Shown here one piece after another: positions 1 to 9,838 of a stretch of DNA of 50,556 bases. The stretch lies in contig JAGHHM010000001.1 of assembly GCA_017887695.1 (NCBI GenBank), forward strand, positions 1-50,556, written 5' to 3'. Each line of letters starts with the position of its first letter. The stretch's first letter is position 1. Origin of the DNA: Oscillospiraceae bacterium. Its GTDB lineage: Bacteria > Bacillota > Clostridia > Oscillospirales > Oscillospiraceae. The notes under the pieces are model-generated. The model was not told the DNA's origin, did no database searches, and saw only the letters and a program-made list of their open reading frames with translations. The position numbers and the translations under genes were made by a program.

Positions 1-88
1 GCTCCGCCTTTCTTGCCACAACGGGAGCCTCGATCTCCATCATGGTGACCGTTGGGTTCAATACTCTTTTTTTAACAATCCGATACAT
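1..88 (-). CDS. Partial CDS (N-terminus only): sulfide/dihydroorotate dehydrogenase-like FAD/NAD-binding protein (ferredoxin-NADP reductase / NfnB-like)
   Basis: Reverse complement reads ATG at 88 giving MYRIVKKRVLNPTVTMMEIEAPVVARKAE..., typical N-terminus of this family; truncated by the window edge. Confidence 0.65.
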   Translation of the reverse strand, partial: MYRIVKKRVLNPTVTMMEIEAPVVARKAE

Positions 89-184
89 AGTGTTTCCTCT
101 TTCCACTTAGATTCGGTTCTTTGTTTTTTGTATGCTCCTGCACATACGTCAATAGTCTAACATAGTCTTTCGCCCGCGTCAATT

Positions 185-883
185 TTAATTCCCGAATTTA
201 TCTGGAATTCCCTGCCGGACCCAGTTTTCCTCCGCCACAGGCTCCAGCAGCGTCAGCTGCCGGCCCTCCATAGCGATGAGACCATCCTGCCGCATTTTCT
301 TCAGCTCCCGCATCATGGCACTGCGGTCCGTACTGATGTAGTCCGCCAAAGTACCCAGGGTAAAGGGCAATGTGACTGTCTGGCTGCCGCTTTCCAGACA
401 CAGGATCTGGAAATAGCAGCGCAGCTTATCCCGGATGGAGCGCTGGCTGAGAACCTCCACCCGGCGGCTGAGCCGCCGGGCCTGCTCTGCCACCAGATGA
501 AAAAGATTTTCCACCAGGCGGCTATGGTGGCGGCAGGCCTTTTCGCAGCGCTTCATAATATGGGGATAATCCATGAACAGCACCTCGCACTCTCCGGTGG
601 CAATGACCTCCAGGCCATCCCCCAGAGCAGCGGTAAACGCCAGCAGCTCTCCAAACACGCCGCCGGTTTCCAGACGCTCCAAAATGGTCCGGGTACCTTC
701 GCTGTCAAAGCGAACCAGTTCCGCTGTTCCCCGGATCATAATCCCCACATCCTGGCTGCCGCCATATACCCGAATGGTTTCTCCCGGCCGGAACACCGCC
801 TGTCGCATCCGGAAGCATGTGATCATGGCCTCTACTTCGCTGTTGGCAATATCCTGGAAAATGGCAAAGCGCGCATAATCCAT
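185..883 (-). CDS. Crp/Fnr family transcriptional regulator
   Basis: cNMP-binding-like N-terminus (GETIRVYGGSQDVGIMIRGTAELVRFDSEGTRTILERLETGGVFGEL) and C-terminal HTH (TLGTLADYISTDRSAMMRELKKMRQDGLI). Start placed at MDYARFAIF rather than the upstream in-frame ATG. Confidence 0.85.
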   Translation of the reverse strand: MDYARFAIFQDIANSEVEAMITCFRMRQAVFRPGETIRVYGGSQDVGIMIRGTAELVRFDSEGTRTILERLETGGVFGELLAFTAALGDGLEVIATGECEVLFMDYPHIMKRCEKACRHHSRLVENLFHLVAEQARRLSRRVEVLSQRSIRDKLRCYFQILCLESGSQTVTLPFTLGTLADYISTDRSAMMRELKKMRQDGLIAMEGRQLTLLEPVAEENWVRQGIPDKFGN

Positions 884-1076
884 GGCCTCTCCCCTTTCAT
901 CCACACATCGCGCCGCCGGAGACATCTCCGGCGGCGCTTCTGCATCATTCTGCTATTATTGTACCCCTTCCGCCCTATTTGTCAACGCTTTTCCCCTATT
1001 TCTCCCGGTCTGGCATGCCGCTGCCGGGAAAATAAAAAGCCAACATACTCCCATAAACAACACGAAGGATGAAAAT

Positions 1077-1112
1077 TGCCGCCCGCCGCATGAAAGCGGC
1101 GGACGGCACAAC
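1077..1112 (-). terminator. Intrinsic terminator downstream of clpB
   Basis: GC-rich inverted repeat GCCGCCCGCCGC-ATGAAA-GCGGCGGACGGC followed by TTTT on the minus strand. Confidence 0.6.
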
Positions 1113-1143
1113 AAAAACACAGTACAAATCCGGCAGCTATCCC

Positions 1144-3738
1144 TTAGCCTTGCACCGTAAAGGTCAGCTTCTCGCCGTCGCTGCCTACGGTAACACTCTG
1201 GCCATCGGATACCTCTCCCCGGATCAGCATGGCCGCCAGTTCCGTTTCCACATACTTCTGGAGATACCGCTTTACGGGCCGGGCACCGTAGGCGGGAGTG
1301 TAGCTGGCGTGGGCGATAAACCGCTTGGCCTCGTCGGTGAGAGTGACGGTAATCTCCCGATCCGCAAGGCGCTGGGCAATGGAGCCCATGGCGATGTCGA
1401 TGATGCCGGTGATCTGGCCCTCCGTCAGGGGGGAGAATACCACAATATCATCCACACGGTTAATAAACTCAGGACGGAAGTACTTATTGAGCTCCTGACG
1501 GACCTGTTCCTTCACGTTGGGGTCAATGGAACCGTCAGAGTGGATATTCTCCGTCAAGTAGGCGGAGCCAATATTGCTGGTCATGATAATGATGGTATTC
1601 TTGAAGTCCACCGTCCGGCCCTGGTTGTCGGTCAAACGACCATCATCCAGCAGCTGGAGCAGGATGTTGAACACATCCGGGTGGGCCTTCTCGATCTCAT
1701 CAAACAGCACCACGCTGTACGGCTTACGGCGCACCGCCTCGGTGAGCTGGCCGCCCTCATCGTAACCCACATATCCCGGAGGCGCGCCTACCAGACGAGA
1801 GACGGCGTGCTTCTCCATATATTCGGACATATCAATCCGGATGATATTGCGCTCATCGTCAAAGAGGGCCTGGGCCAGGGTCTTGGCCAGCTCCGTCTTG
1901 CCCACGCCGGTGGGTCCCAGGAAGATAAAGGAGCCGATAGGCCGGTTCTCATCCTTCAGGCCCGCCCGGCCACGGAGGATGGCCTCGCTGACAGCGGTAA
2001 CAGCCTCATCCTGACCGATGACCCGCTGGTGGAGAATTTCCGGCAGCCGCAGCAGCTTTTCCTTCTCGCTTTCCATCAGCTTGCTCACCGGGATGCCAGT
2101 CCACTTGGCCACCACCTCGGCGATCTCCTCCTCAGTGACCTCCTCTTTGAGCAGGTGGTCGTCCTTACCGGCTTCTACCCGTTGACGTTCCTCCTCCAAC
2201 TGCTTCTCCAGGGCGGGAAGGGTGCCGAACTTCAGCTGGGCCATCTTCTCCAGATCGTAGCTGCGCTCTGCCTCCTCCATCTGGTGCTTGGTGTCCTCGA
2301 TCTGCTGCTTGATGCGCTTAAGACCGGCGATAGACTGCTTCTCCGTCTCCCACTGGGCCCGCATGGCGTCATTCTTGGCTTTCAGCTCTGCCAGCTCCTG
2401 GTCAATATGGGCCATACGGTTCTTGGAGCCATTGTCCTCCTCCTTGCCCAGGGCCTGCTTTTCGATCTCCAGCTGCATGATCTTGCGGCTGATCTCATCC
2501 AGCTCCGAGGGCATGGAGTCGATTTCCATACGGATCTTGGCCGCCGCCTCATCCATCAGGTCGATGGCCTTGTCGGGGAGGAAACGGTCGGTAATATACC
2601 GGTCAGACAGGGTAGCGCAGGCGATGAGGGCTCCATCGGTGATCCGGACACCGTGATGGATCTCAAAGCGCTCCTTCAGGCCACGGAGAATGGAAATGGT
2701 ATCCTCCACCGTGGGCTGGTCAATGAGGACCTTCTGGAACCGGCGCTCCAGAGCGGCGTCCTTCTCAATATATTTGCGGTACTCGTCCAGGGTGGTGGCG
2801 CCGATGCAGTGGAGCTCGCCCCGGGCCAGCTTGGGCTTGAGGAGGTTGCCCGCGTCCATACTGCCCTCAGTGCGGCCGGCGCCTACAATGTTATGGAGCT
2901 CATCGATAAAGAGGAGGATCCGGCCCTCGCTCTTCTCGATTTCATTGAGAACGGCCTTCAGCCGCTCCTCAAACTCCCCCCGGTATTTAGCCCCGGCGAT
3001 GAGGGAGCCCATATCCAGAGCGAAAATGGTCTTGTCCTTCAGGCCCTCCGGCACATCGCCGTTAAGAATCCTCTGGGCCAGTCCCTCCACCACGGCGGTT
3101 TTGCCCACGCCGGGCTCACCGATGAGCACCGGGTTATTCTTGGTCTTACGGCTAAGGATCTGGATGGTATGACGGATCTCCGCGTCACGACCAATGACCG
3201 GGTCCAGCTTCCCCTGACGGGCCATTTCCACCAGGTCCCGGCCATACTTGCTCAGGGCCTCGTAGTTCTCTTCCGGGTTCTGGCTGGTGACCCGCTGACT
3301 GCCCCGCACCTTGGTCAGGGCCTGGAGCAGCTTTTCCCGGTCAATGCCGTACTGGCGGAAGATCCGGGCGCTGGGGGTACCGTTCTCGTCCACCAGGGCC
3401 AGATACAGGTGCTCCACGGACACATATTCATCCTTGAATTGCTGGGCGTTCTTTTCAGCAGCCATCAGCAGCTGGCTGAAGCGGCGGCTGGCATAGAGCT
3501 GGTCGCTGCTGCCGGATACCTTGGGCAGCTTGTCAATTTCCTGCTGGACCTGGCGGATAAGAGTATCCACATCCAGGCCCATATAGGTCAGGAGCCTTGG
3601 CACAAGGCCGTCCTGCTGGCGCAGCAGGGCCAGATGGAGGTGCTCCCCCTCCAGCTGCTGCTGGCCATTCTCGATGGCGATATTCTGGCAGTCCGCCACA
3701 GCGGCCTGGGCGTTCTGGGTATATTTGTCAAAGTTCAT
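1144..3738 (-). CDS. clpB: ATP-dependent chaperone ClpB
   Basis: 864 aa; two Walker A motifs ([34 protein letters not shown]), ClpB middle domain, [15 protein letters not shown]-terminus. Confidence 0.98.
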   Translation of the reverse strand: MNFDKYTQNAQAAVADCQNIAIENGQQQLEGEHLHLALLRQQDGLVPRLLTYMGLDVDTLIRQVQQEIDKLPKVSGSSDQLYASRRFSQLLMAAEKNAQQFKDEYVSVEHLYLALVDENGTPSARIFRQYGIDREKLLQALTKVRGSQRVTSQNPEENYEALSKYGRDLVEMARQGKLDPVIGRDAEIRHTIQILSRKTKNNPVLIGEPGVGKTAVVEGLAQRILNGDVPEGLKDKTIFALDMGSLIAGAKYRGEFEERLKAVLNEIEKSEGRILLFIDELHNIVGAGRTEGSMDAGNLLKPKLARGELHCIGATTLDEYRKYIEKDAALERRFQKVLIDQPTVEDTISILRGLKERFEIHHGVRITDGALIACATLSDRYITDRFLPDKAIDLMDEAAAKIRMEIDSMPSELDEISRKIMQLEIEKQALGKEEDNGSKNRMAHIDQELAELKAKNDAMRAQWETEKQSIAGLKRIKQQIEDTKHQMEEAERSYDLEKMAQLKFGTLPALEKQLEEERQRVEAGKDDHLLKEEVTEEEIAEVVAKWTGIPVSKLMESEKEKLLRLPEILHQRVIGQDEAVTAVSEAILRGRAGLKDENRPIGSFIFLGPTGVGKTELAKTLAQALFDDERNIIRIDMSEYMEKHAVSRLVGAPPGYVGYDEGGQLTEAVRRKPYSVVLFDEIEKAHPDVFNILLQLLDDGRLTDNQGRTVDFKNTIIIMTSNIGSAYLTENIHSDGSIDPNVKEQVRQELNKYFRPEFINRVDDIVVFSPLTEGQITGIIDIAMGSIAQRLADREITVTLTDEAKRFIAHASYTPAYGARPVKRYLQKYVETELAAMLIRGEVSDGQSVTVGSDGEKLTFTVQG

Positions 3739-3842
3739 AGTCTCTGCCTCCTTCGTCGGCGGGGCGCGGCTTTCGCCGCAACCTGTCTTTTTCTTTTCGC
3801 TGGTTATTGTACACCTGTTCTACCCGGATGTAAAGAGGAGAA

Positions 3843-3869
3843 TTAGCACTCTCGTGTCTAGAGTGCTAA
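3843..3869. promoter_or_regulatory. CIRCE element (HrcA operator) upstream of clpB
   Basis: Exact TTAGCACTC-N9-GAGTGCTAA at 3843-3869, about 105 bp upstream of the clpB start. Confidence 0.95.
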
Positions 3870-4078
3870 TTTTTTGTGAACGAATTGTGAATTTTTTCTT
3901 CCGGGCAAATAGACGGGCCTGAGAAGCCGTCCCGCTGCCATTCTGGTCGAAATAAACATTGAATGAATGGTAAATTTATGGTATTTTCAGAGCAGAATAA
4001 TACCCAACAGCACCGGAAAAAGCCAGGCACCTATCCACATTCCGCCGGCATTCCTGTGAACATAAAAGGAGGAAGCAT

Positions 4079-5956
4079 ATGCTACTGGAGGAATACCGCA
4101 AGGCCCTCCGCCAGGGGCTCAAGGAGGTCAAGGCTGCCGCCGCCGCCGGAAAGGAAACCGGACTTCTGGTCCTTCCCGACAGCATGGAAGCCAAGGCAGT
4201 ACGCCGGGAATCCCTTGGCGTGGTGGAGATCCCCATGGAGCTGATCGACGGTACCTACAACGCCATGCGCCGGGACGATTTTTCCCCCGGCTTCTATCCG
4301 GTGGTCCAGGAGGAAAGTGAGTTTGCCAACAAGTGGGAGATGCTCTGCAAGGCCCACCTGGATGAAGGGATCCGGGATCCCATCAAGGCAGTGGAATACC
4401 TCCACCATTTTTATGTGATCGAAGGCCACAAGCGGGTCAGCGTCCTCAAGCACTTTGGGGCCATTTCCGTCCCCGGCACCGTTACCCGCCTCTACCCGCC
4501 CCACTCCGATGACCCGGAAGTAGTGGCATACTATGAGTTCCTGAATTTTTATCAGATGACCGGCCTGAGCTTTCTGGTTTTCCGGCGGCCCGGGGAATAC
4601 CAGGAGCTGCTGGAAGCCGTGGGCATGCCCGGCCGTGACCCCTGGAGCGCTGAGGACGTCTACCGCTTCCGCTCCTTCTATTACATGTTCCGGGACGCCT
4701 ATCTCCGTCGGAACATGGATCCCAGCTATGTTGCCCAGGCCTTCCTGGTCTATATCCAGATTTTCGGCTACCGGGCTTCCCGGGAAAAGATGACATCCCA
4801 GATCCTCAAGGACCTGCCCAAGATCCGCCAGGAGATTCTCAACCGGTTGGAAAACGCCGGCACCACCGTGCTCCTGGAGGACACCGTCAGGCGGCCCATC
4901 ATCTCCCCCATGGTCACCATGCCCGCCGGAGGCAAGCTGTGCGTGGCCTTCCTCCACGGCAGCTCCTCCTCCACTTCCCGGTGGGAGTACGGCCACGAAT
5001 ATGGCCGGTACAGCCTGGAAAACAATATGGCTGGACAAATCCGCACCCTGTCCTTTGAAAATGTAGATACAGACGAAAAAGCAGAGGAAGCCTTTGAAAA
5101 CGCGGTCAACGAGGGAGCGGGTGTGATCTTCACCACCACCCCCAAGCTGCTTCTGCCCAGCGTCAAGCAGGCGGTACTCCACCCTGACGTAAAAATTCTT
5201 AACTGCTCCCTCAACACCACCTATCCTTCTGTACGCACCTACTATCCCCGGCTCTATGAAGCCACCTTCATCAAGGGCGCCATCGCCGCTACCCTCACCA
5301 CCGACAACCGCATCGGTTTTGTCGCGGACTATCCCACCTTCGGCAATATCGCCGGCATCAATGCCTTTGCCCAGGGCGCCCGGATGGTCAATGCCAATGC
5401 CACCATCTACCTCACCTGGGATACGCTGCGGGAAGGCGGCGGGCTGGAGGAGCTCCATGAGATGGGCATCCTGTATATCGACCGCCGAGGCCGCCTGGCC
5501 GCCCACTCCGGCCGGAACCTGGACGGCGCCCACAACCTGGCCCTGGCCCAGATCCGTTGGGGCAAGTTCTATCTGAGCATCGTGCGCCGAGTTTTGGAAG
5601 GCAGCTGGAAACAGGAGCTGCGGGGCAACAGCGCCATCAACTACTGGTGGGGCATGAACCAGGGGGTGGTGGACGTGCTCTGCTCCCGGAGCCTGCCCAT
5701 CGGTACCCGCCGGCTGGTAAGCGTGCTGCGCACCGCCCTCCAGGCCGGACGGTTGGACCCCTTTTACGGTATGCTCATGGATCCTCAGAGCCAGGATGAC
5801 TATGAGGACAGCGCTCCCCCTCCGGCAGAACAGATCCTTTCCATGAACTGGCTCTCCCCCTACGTCCAGGGACGGATCCCTGCTTTTGAGGAGCTGACGG
5901 AGTCTGCTCAGGAGCTGGTAAAGCTCCAGGGGGTGGAAAGGCGGACCACGACATGA
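4079..5956 (+). CDS. ParB/Srx-like N-terminal region fused to a BMP (PnrA/Med-like) substrate-binding domain; cytoplasmic BMP-family protein
   Basis: N-terminus contains IPMELIDGTYNAMRRDDFSPGFYPVV...YVIEGHKRVSVLKHFGA (ParB-like); C-terminal half is BMP-like (CVAFLHGSSSSTSRWEYGHEYGR...NRIGFVADYPTFGNIAGINAFAQGARMVN). No signal peptide or lipobox. Confidence 0.7.
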   Translation: MLLEEYRKALRQGLKEVKAAAAAGKETGLLVLPDSMEAKAVRRESLGVVEIPMELIDGTYNAMRRDDFSPGFYPVVQEESEFANKWEMLCKAHLDEGIRDPIKAVEYLHHFYVIEGHKRVSVLKHFGAISVPGTVTRLYPPHSDDPEVVAYYEFLNFYQMTGLSFLVFRRPGEYQELLEAVGMPGRDPWSAEDVYRFRSFYYMFRDAYLRRNMDPSYVAQAFLVYIQIFGYRASREKMTSQILKDLPKIRQEILNRLENAGTTVLLEDTVRRPIISPMVTMPAGGKLCVAFLHGSSSSTSRWEYGHEYGRYSLENNMAGQIRTLSFENVDTDEKAEEAFENAVNEGAGVIFTTTPKLLLPSVKQAVLHPDVKILNCSLNTTYPSVRTYYPRLYEATFIKGAIAATLTTDNRIGFVADYPTFGNIAGINAFAQGARMVNANATIYLTWDTLREGGGLEELHEMGILYIDRRGRLAAHSGRNLDGAHNLALAQIRWGKFYLSIVRRVLEGSWKQELRGNSAINYWWGMNQGVVDVLCSRSLPIGTRRLVSVLRTALQAGRLDPFYGMLMDPQSQDDYEDSAPPPAEQILSMNWLSPYVQGRIPAFEELTESAQELVKLQGVERRTTT

Positions 5957-6543
5957 GAATTCTCGCCTTATCTGACCACGAGTCCCCTTATCTGTGGGAC
6001 TATTTCACCCGGGACAAGCTGGACGGCATCGACCTGATTCTCTCCTGCGGAGACCTTAAGCCGGAGTATCTGTCTTTTATCGCCACCTTTGCCCACTGCC
6101 CGGTGCTGTACGTTCATGGCAACCATGACGACCGGTATGAGAAGAATCCGCCTCTTGGCTGCATCTGCATCGACGGGGATCTCTATGAGCACGAGGGGCT
6201 GCGGATCCTGGGGCTGGGCGGCTCCATGCGCTACAAGGACGGCGTCAACCAGTATACTGAGCGGCAGATGGCCTGGCGGGCCCTGAAGCTCACGCCCCGG
6301 CTGTATTTTAAAAAGGGGTTTGATATCCTTTTGACCCATGCCCCCGGGGAGGACATGGTGGATTGCCATGATCTGGCCCACCTGGGTTTTTCCACCTTCA
6401 ACCGTTTGCTGGACAAATATCATCCCGCTTTGTTCCTTCACGGCCACACCCACCTTTCCTATGGCCGGAGCATTCAGCGGGAAAGCCGTTACGGCGACAC
6501 CCGTGTGGTCAACGCCTACGAGCGGTACATTATTGACCTGTAA
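5953..6543 (+). CDS. Metallophosphoesterase
   Basis: Motifs ILSCGDL, YVHGNHDDRYE, LLTHAPG and LFLHGHTHLSYGR; ATGA overlap with the upstream gene. Confidence 0.93.
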   Translation: MRILALSDHESPYLWDYFTRDKLDGIDLILSCGDLKPEYLSFIATFAHCPVLYVHGNHDDRYEKNPPLGCICIDGDLYEHEGLRILGLGGSMRYKDGVNQYTERQMAWRALKLTPRLYFKKGFDILLTHAPGEDMVDCHDLAHLGFSTFNRLLDKYHPALFLHGHTHLSYGRSIQRESRYGDTRVVNAYERYIIDL

Positions 6544-6602
6544 GAGCAACTGCTCTCCCCAGGACGGGAGGCCCGGATACATTGCGTGAAGGAGGAGATA
6601 TC

Positions 6603-8069
6603 ATGCTGATGGATTGGCAATTTCAGAAGGACAAACGAGAGGCCCGGGACTGCCGGGAACGGTTAAAGGCCCGGCGGACCGATCTGGCCGCCCTGCAGCA
6701 GCCTCTCAAGGAAGCCAAGCTGCCGGTGATTGTACTGGTAGAAGGCTGGGGCGCCGCCGGCAAGGGCAGCGTGATCCACTCCCTGATCCGGGAGCTGGAT
6801 CCCCGGTTCTTCAAAGTACGCAGTGTCGGGATGCCCACGGCAGAGGAACAGCGCTGGCCTTTCCTCAAGCGACACTTTGAGACGATTCCTGAAGAGGGAA
6901 AGATCCTGTTCCTGGATTCCGGGTGGATGGATGAAACTGTCCGGGAACGGATGCGGCGGGACCTGTCTGATCAGGAATATCAGCGCCGTCTGGAAAGCAT
7001 CCGGGTATTTGAACGCCAGCTGGCCGCAGGGGGCTACCTCCTGGTAAAGCTCTTCCTCCATATCAGCCAGGAAACCCAGGAACAGCGGCTGGAAAAGCTG
7101 GCTGAGGACAAGGACACAGCCTGGCGGGTGGGAGAAAACGACCGCAAGCAAAACAAGAACTATGACAAGGCACTGGAGGCCTTTGAGGAATATCTCACTG
7201 CTACCGACTTCCCCTGGGCGCCCTGGAAGATCATCGACGGCACTGACGCTGTCTGCTCCCAGCTGGATGCGGCAGACTGGCTCTATGCCCAGATTTCCGA
7301 CGCTCTCCAGCGCCGTCCCCGTCCGGAGCAGCCCCGCCGGGCCTGGCCGCTGGTTCCCATCCCGCTTCTTAAGGATGTGGCCCTGGACAAGACCATGGAG
7401 GAAGAGGACTACGATAAAGCCCTCAAGCGCTGCCGCAAAAAGCTGGCAAAGCTCCACAACGAGCTTTACCGCCGGCAGGTACCGGTGGTTATCGTTTACG
7501 AGGGCTGGGATGCCGCCGGCAAGGGCGGCAATATCAAGCGTCTTTCCTCTGCCCTGGATCCCCGGGGCTGCGAGGTGCTGCCCATTGCCAGTCCCACTCC
7601 CGACGAGCTGCACCGCCAGTATCTCTGGCGGTTCTGGACCCGTCTGCCCAAAACCGGTCACATTGCCATCTTTGACCGCAGCTGGTACGGCCGCGTGATG
7701 GTGGAACGGCTGGAAGGCTTCTGTACCGAGGATGACTGGAAGCGGGCCTACGACGAGATTAACGAATTTGAACGGGAACTGACCGACGCGGGCACAGTGG
7801 TGGTGAAGTTCTGGGTCCAGATTGACAAGGATACCCAGCTGGCACGATTCCAGGACAGGCAGAACACACCGGAAAAGCGCTGGAAAATCACCGACGAGGA
7901 CTGGCGCAACCGGGAGAAATGGGATGCCTATGAGGTAGCCATCAACGAAATGCTTCAGAAAACCAACACCCGCAACGCCCCCTGGCATATTCTTGAATCT
8001 GTGGACAAGCGCTACGCCCGGATCAAAGCTATGAGCATTGTGATAGAGGCTCTGGAGGCCGCGCTGTAA
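6603..8069 (+). CDS. pap: Polyphosphate:AMP phosphotransferase (duplicated PPK2 domain)
   Basis: Two PPK2 domains with EGWGAAGKGS and EGWDAAGKGGNIKRL P-loops; FDRSWYGRVMVERLEGF; ATG at 6603 with GGAGG upstream. Confidence 0.9.
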   Translation: MLMDWQFQKDKREARDCRERLKARRTDLAALQQPLKEAKLPVIVLVEGWGAAGKGSVIHSLIRELDPRFFKVRSVGMPTAEEQRWPFLKRHFETIPEEGKILFLDSGWMDETVRERMRRDLSDQEYQRRLESIRVFERQLAAGGYLLVKLFLHISQETQEQRLEKLAEDKDTAWRVGENDRKQNKNYDKALEAFEEYLTATDFPWAPWKIIDGTDAVCSQLDAADWLYAQISDALQRRPRPEQPRRAWPLVPIPLLKDVALDKTMEEEDYDKALKRCRKKLAKLHNELYRRQVPVVIVYEGWDAAGKGGNIKRLSSALDPRGCEVLPIASPTPDELHRQYLWRFWTRLPKTGHIAIFDRSWYGRVMVERLEGFCTEDDWKRAYDEINEFERELTDAGTVVVKFWVQIDKDTQLARFQDRQNTPEKRWKITDEDWRNREKWDAYEVAINEMLQKTNTRNAPWHILESVDKRYARIKAMSIVIEALEAAL

Positions 8070-8116
8070 TTGTCAGACCGGGCAGGAGCAACAAACCTCC
8101 CTGTTAATAACAAATA

Positions 8117-8156
8117 AACAGGCCGGCAGCCTCATCGGCTGCCGGCCTGTCCTTTT
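8117..8156 (+). terminator. Intrinsic terminator after pap
   Basis: ACAGGCCGGCAGCC-TCATC-GGCTGCCGGCCTGT followed by a T-rich tract. Confidence 0.8.
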
Positions 8157-8270
8157 GTAGGTGCAATCAGATCAGCCCCTGCCTTTTCCTCACTTTTGTA
8201 CCCCCTTTGTCAAAGGCGGCATCTGGCGCATATTGTGTAAAGAGAATTTATAAGAGCGGGAGGAAAACCC

Positions 8271-9344
8271 ATGACAAATGCCACACGCTTTTTCCTGGGA
8301 GCCAACAGCGGCCAGGGCTTCCAGAGCCTGTTTCCCCAATTCTGCGATCCGCAGCGGCACTATGATCTGCTGGTACTTAAGGGCGGTCCCGGTGCGGGAA
8401 AATCCACCCTGATGGCCCGGATCGGCGAGGCCATGGAGGAGGCCGGAGAGGACGTAGAGTATCTGCACTGTTCCGGGGATCCATCCTCCTTGGACGGCAT
8501 CCACATTCCCCGGATCCGCACCGCCATCGTGGATGGCACCGCCCCCCATGTGGTGGAGCCCCGGTATCCTGCCGCCGTGGAGCGGTATGTGGATATGGGC
8601 GTCTGCTATGACGTCGCCGCCGCCAAGGCGGCCAGAGCAGAGATTATCCGCCACTCCACTGACTGCTCCGCCGCCTACCAGCGGGCTTTCCGGGCCCTGG
8701 GGGCCGCCCGGCAGATGGCGGACAGCGCGGCCCTTCTGGCAGCAGAGGGCATGGATCGGGATAAACTGCGCCGCAGGGGCGAAGGGATCATCAGCCGTGA
8801 AATCCGGGGTCATGGGGCTGGAAAGCCGGATGAGTACCGCTTTTTAGGAAGTGCCACCTGCCAGGGGCCTGTATGGCGCTTTGACAGTGTAGAAGCCCTG
8901 TGCCCCCGCATCTACCAGCTCCAGGACAGCTATGACCTGGCCGTCCCTCTGCTGGAACAGCTCCATGATGCCGCCCGGGCGCGAGGATTTTATGCGATTC
9001 TCTGTCCTGACCCGGAGCATCCTGCCCGGCTTCAGCACCTGCTGCTGCCGGAACTGGGGCTGGCCTTTCTCACCTCCCGGGAAGGGATGCGCTACCAGGG
9101 CAGCGCCTACCGCCGCATTCGCGTTGACGCCATGGTTCCCGCCGCCCACTACCGGCAGTACCGCTCACGGCTGCGTTTTACCGCCCGGATGGCAGCTGCT
9201 TTACGGCAGGAAGCCCAGGAAGCACTGGCTGAGGCCAAGACGTTTCATGACGCACTGGAGGCTGTCTATCAGCCCCATGTGAATTTTGCCCGGGCTGATG
9301 AAATCACTGCCCGGGAGCTGGAACGGATTCGCAGCTATCTCTGA
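8271..9344 (+). CDS. P-loop ATPase/NTPase family protein (PRK06851-like)
   Basis: TRFFLGANSGQGFQSLF...LVLKGGPGAGKSTLMARIG; Walker A present. Confidence 0.75.
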   Translation: MTNATRFFLGANSGQGFQSLFPQFCDPQRHYDLLVLKGGPGAGKSTLMARIGEAMEEAGEDVEYLHCSGDPSSLDGIHIPRIRTAIVDGTAPHVVEPRYPAAVERYVDMGVCYDVAAAKAARAEIIRHSTDCSAAYQRAFRALGAARQMADSAALLAAEGMDRDKLRRRGEGIISREIRGHGAGKPDEYRFLGSATCQGPVWRFDSVEALCPRIYQLQDSYDLAVPLLEQLHDAARARGFYAILCPDPEHPARLQHLLLPELGLAFLTSREGMRYQGSAYRRIRVDAMVPAAHYRQYRSRLRFTARMAAALRQEAQEALAEAKTFHDALEAVYQPHVNFARADEITARELERIRSYL

Positions 9345-9381
9345 CTTACCACAGCTTACCGGCAAGCTTGCCTCAAACAGC

Positions 9382-9432
9382 AAATCCGCGCCCTCTCTGC
9401 CCGCAGGCAGCGAGGGCGCGGATCTTTTAGGT
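9382..9432 (+). terminator. Intrinsic terminator between convergent genes
   Basis: ATCCGCGCCCTC...GAGGGCGCGGAT followed by CTTTT. Confidence 0.7.
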
Positions 9433-9469
9433 CAACACTGGAGCAGCAGCCTTGCCTGAAACTTCCCAG

Positions 9470-9838
9470 CTACCGGCCAGGCACATCGCCCACCGCCGCC
9501 ACATCCACGCCGGTGCCCAGAATATCCCGGCATACCACATCCCCAGCGGCTACCGGGGCAGAAACCCTTACCGCCCGCAAGGCTCTGGCACAGAACAGTA
9601 CCAGCTCCTTTGGCACCTCCCCGACGGTTTTTACCGGTACCACAGGCGCCATGCCGCCGGTTACACGAACCGTGGTGGTCAGCACACGGGTGGGGGCCGT
9701 TACCTCCCGGCGGGCATACGCATCTCCCCGGCGGCAGGTGTTGCCCGTTACTGCCGTTACAGCACCCTCTTCCAAGGAAACCGTCAGCCGGCAGCCCATA
9801 GGGCAGCCGATACAGGTCAACACTCTTGTCTCACTCAT
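9470..9838 (-). CDS. DUF1667 domain-containing protein
   Basis: MSETRVLTCIGCPMGCRLTVSLEEGAVTAVTGNTCRRGDAYARREVTAPTRVLTTTVRV; ATGA overlap with the adjacent flavoprotein. Confidence 0.88.
   Translation of the reverse strand: MSETRVLTCIGCPMGCRLTVSLEEGAVTAVTGNTCRRGDAYARREVTAPTRVLTTTVRVTGGMAPVVPVKTVGEVPKELVLFCARALRAVRVSAPVAAGDVVCRDILGTGVDVAAVGDVPGR

Noticed and set aside
1069-3846. 925-aa plus-strand ORF antisense to clpB
   Set aside because: Long antisense ORF is a high-GC codon-bias shadow; the minus strand encodes clear ClpB motifs.
4082-5533. 483-aa minus-strand ORF opposite the BMP gene
   Set aside because: Shadow ORF with low-complexity composition and no family motifs; the plus strand is a coherent BMP-type protein.
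8271-9344. Phage or mobile-element ATPase
   Set aside because: Sits in host-like GC-rich backbone with no mobile genes around; looks like a conserved Firmicutes P-loop family.
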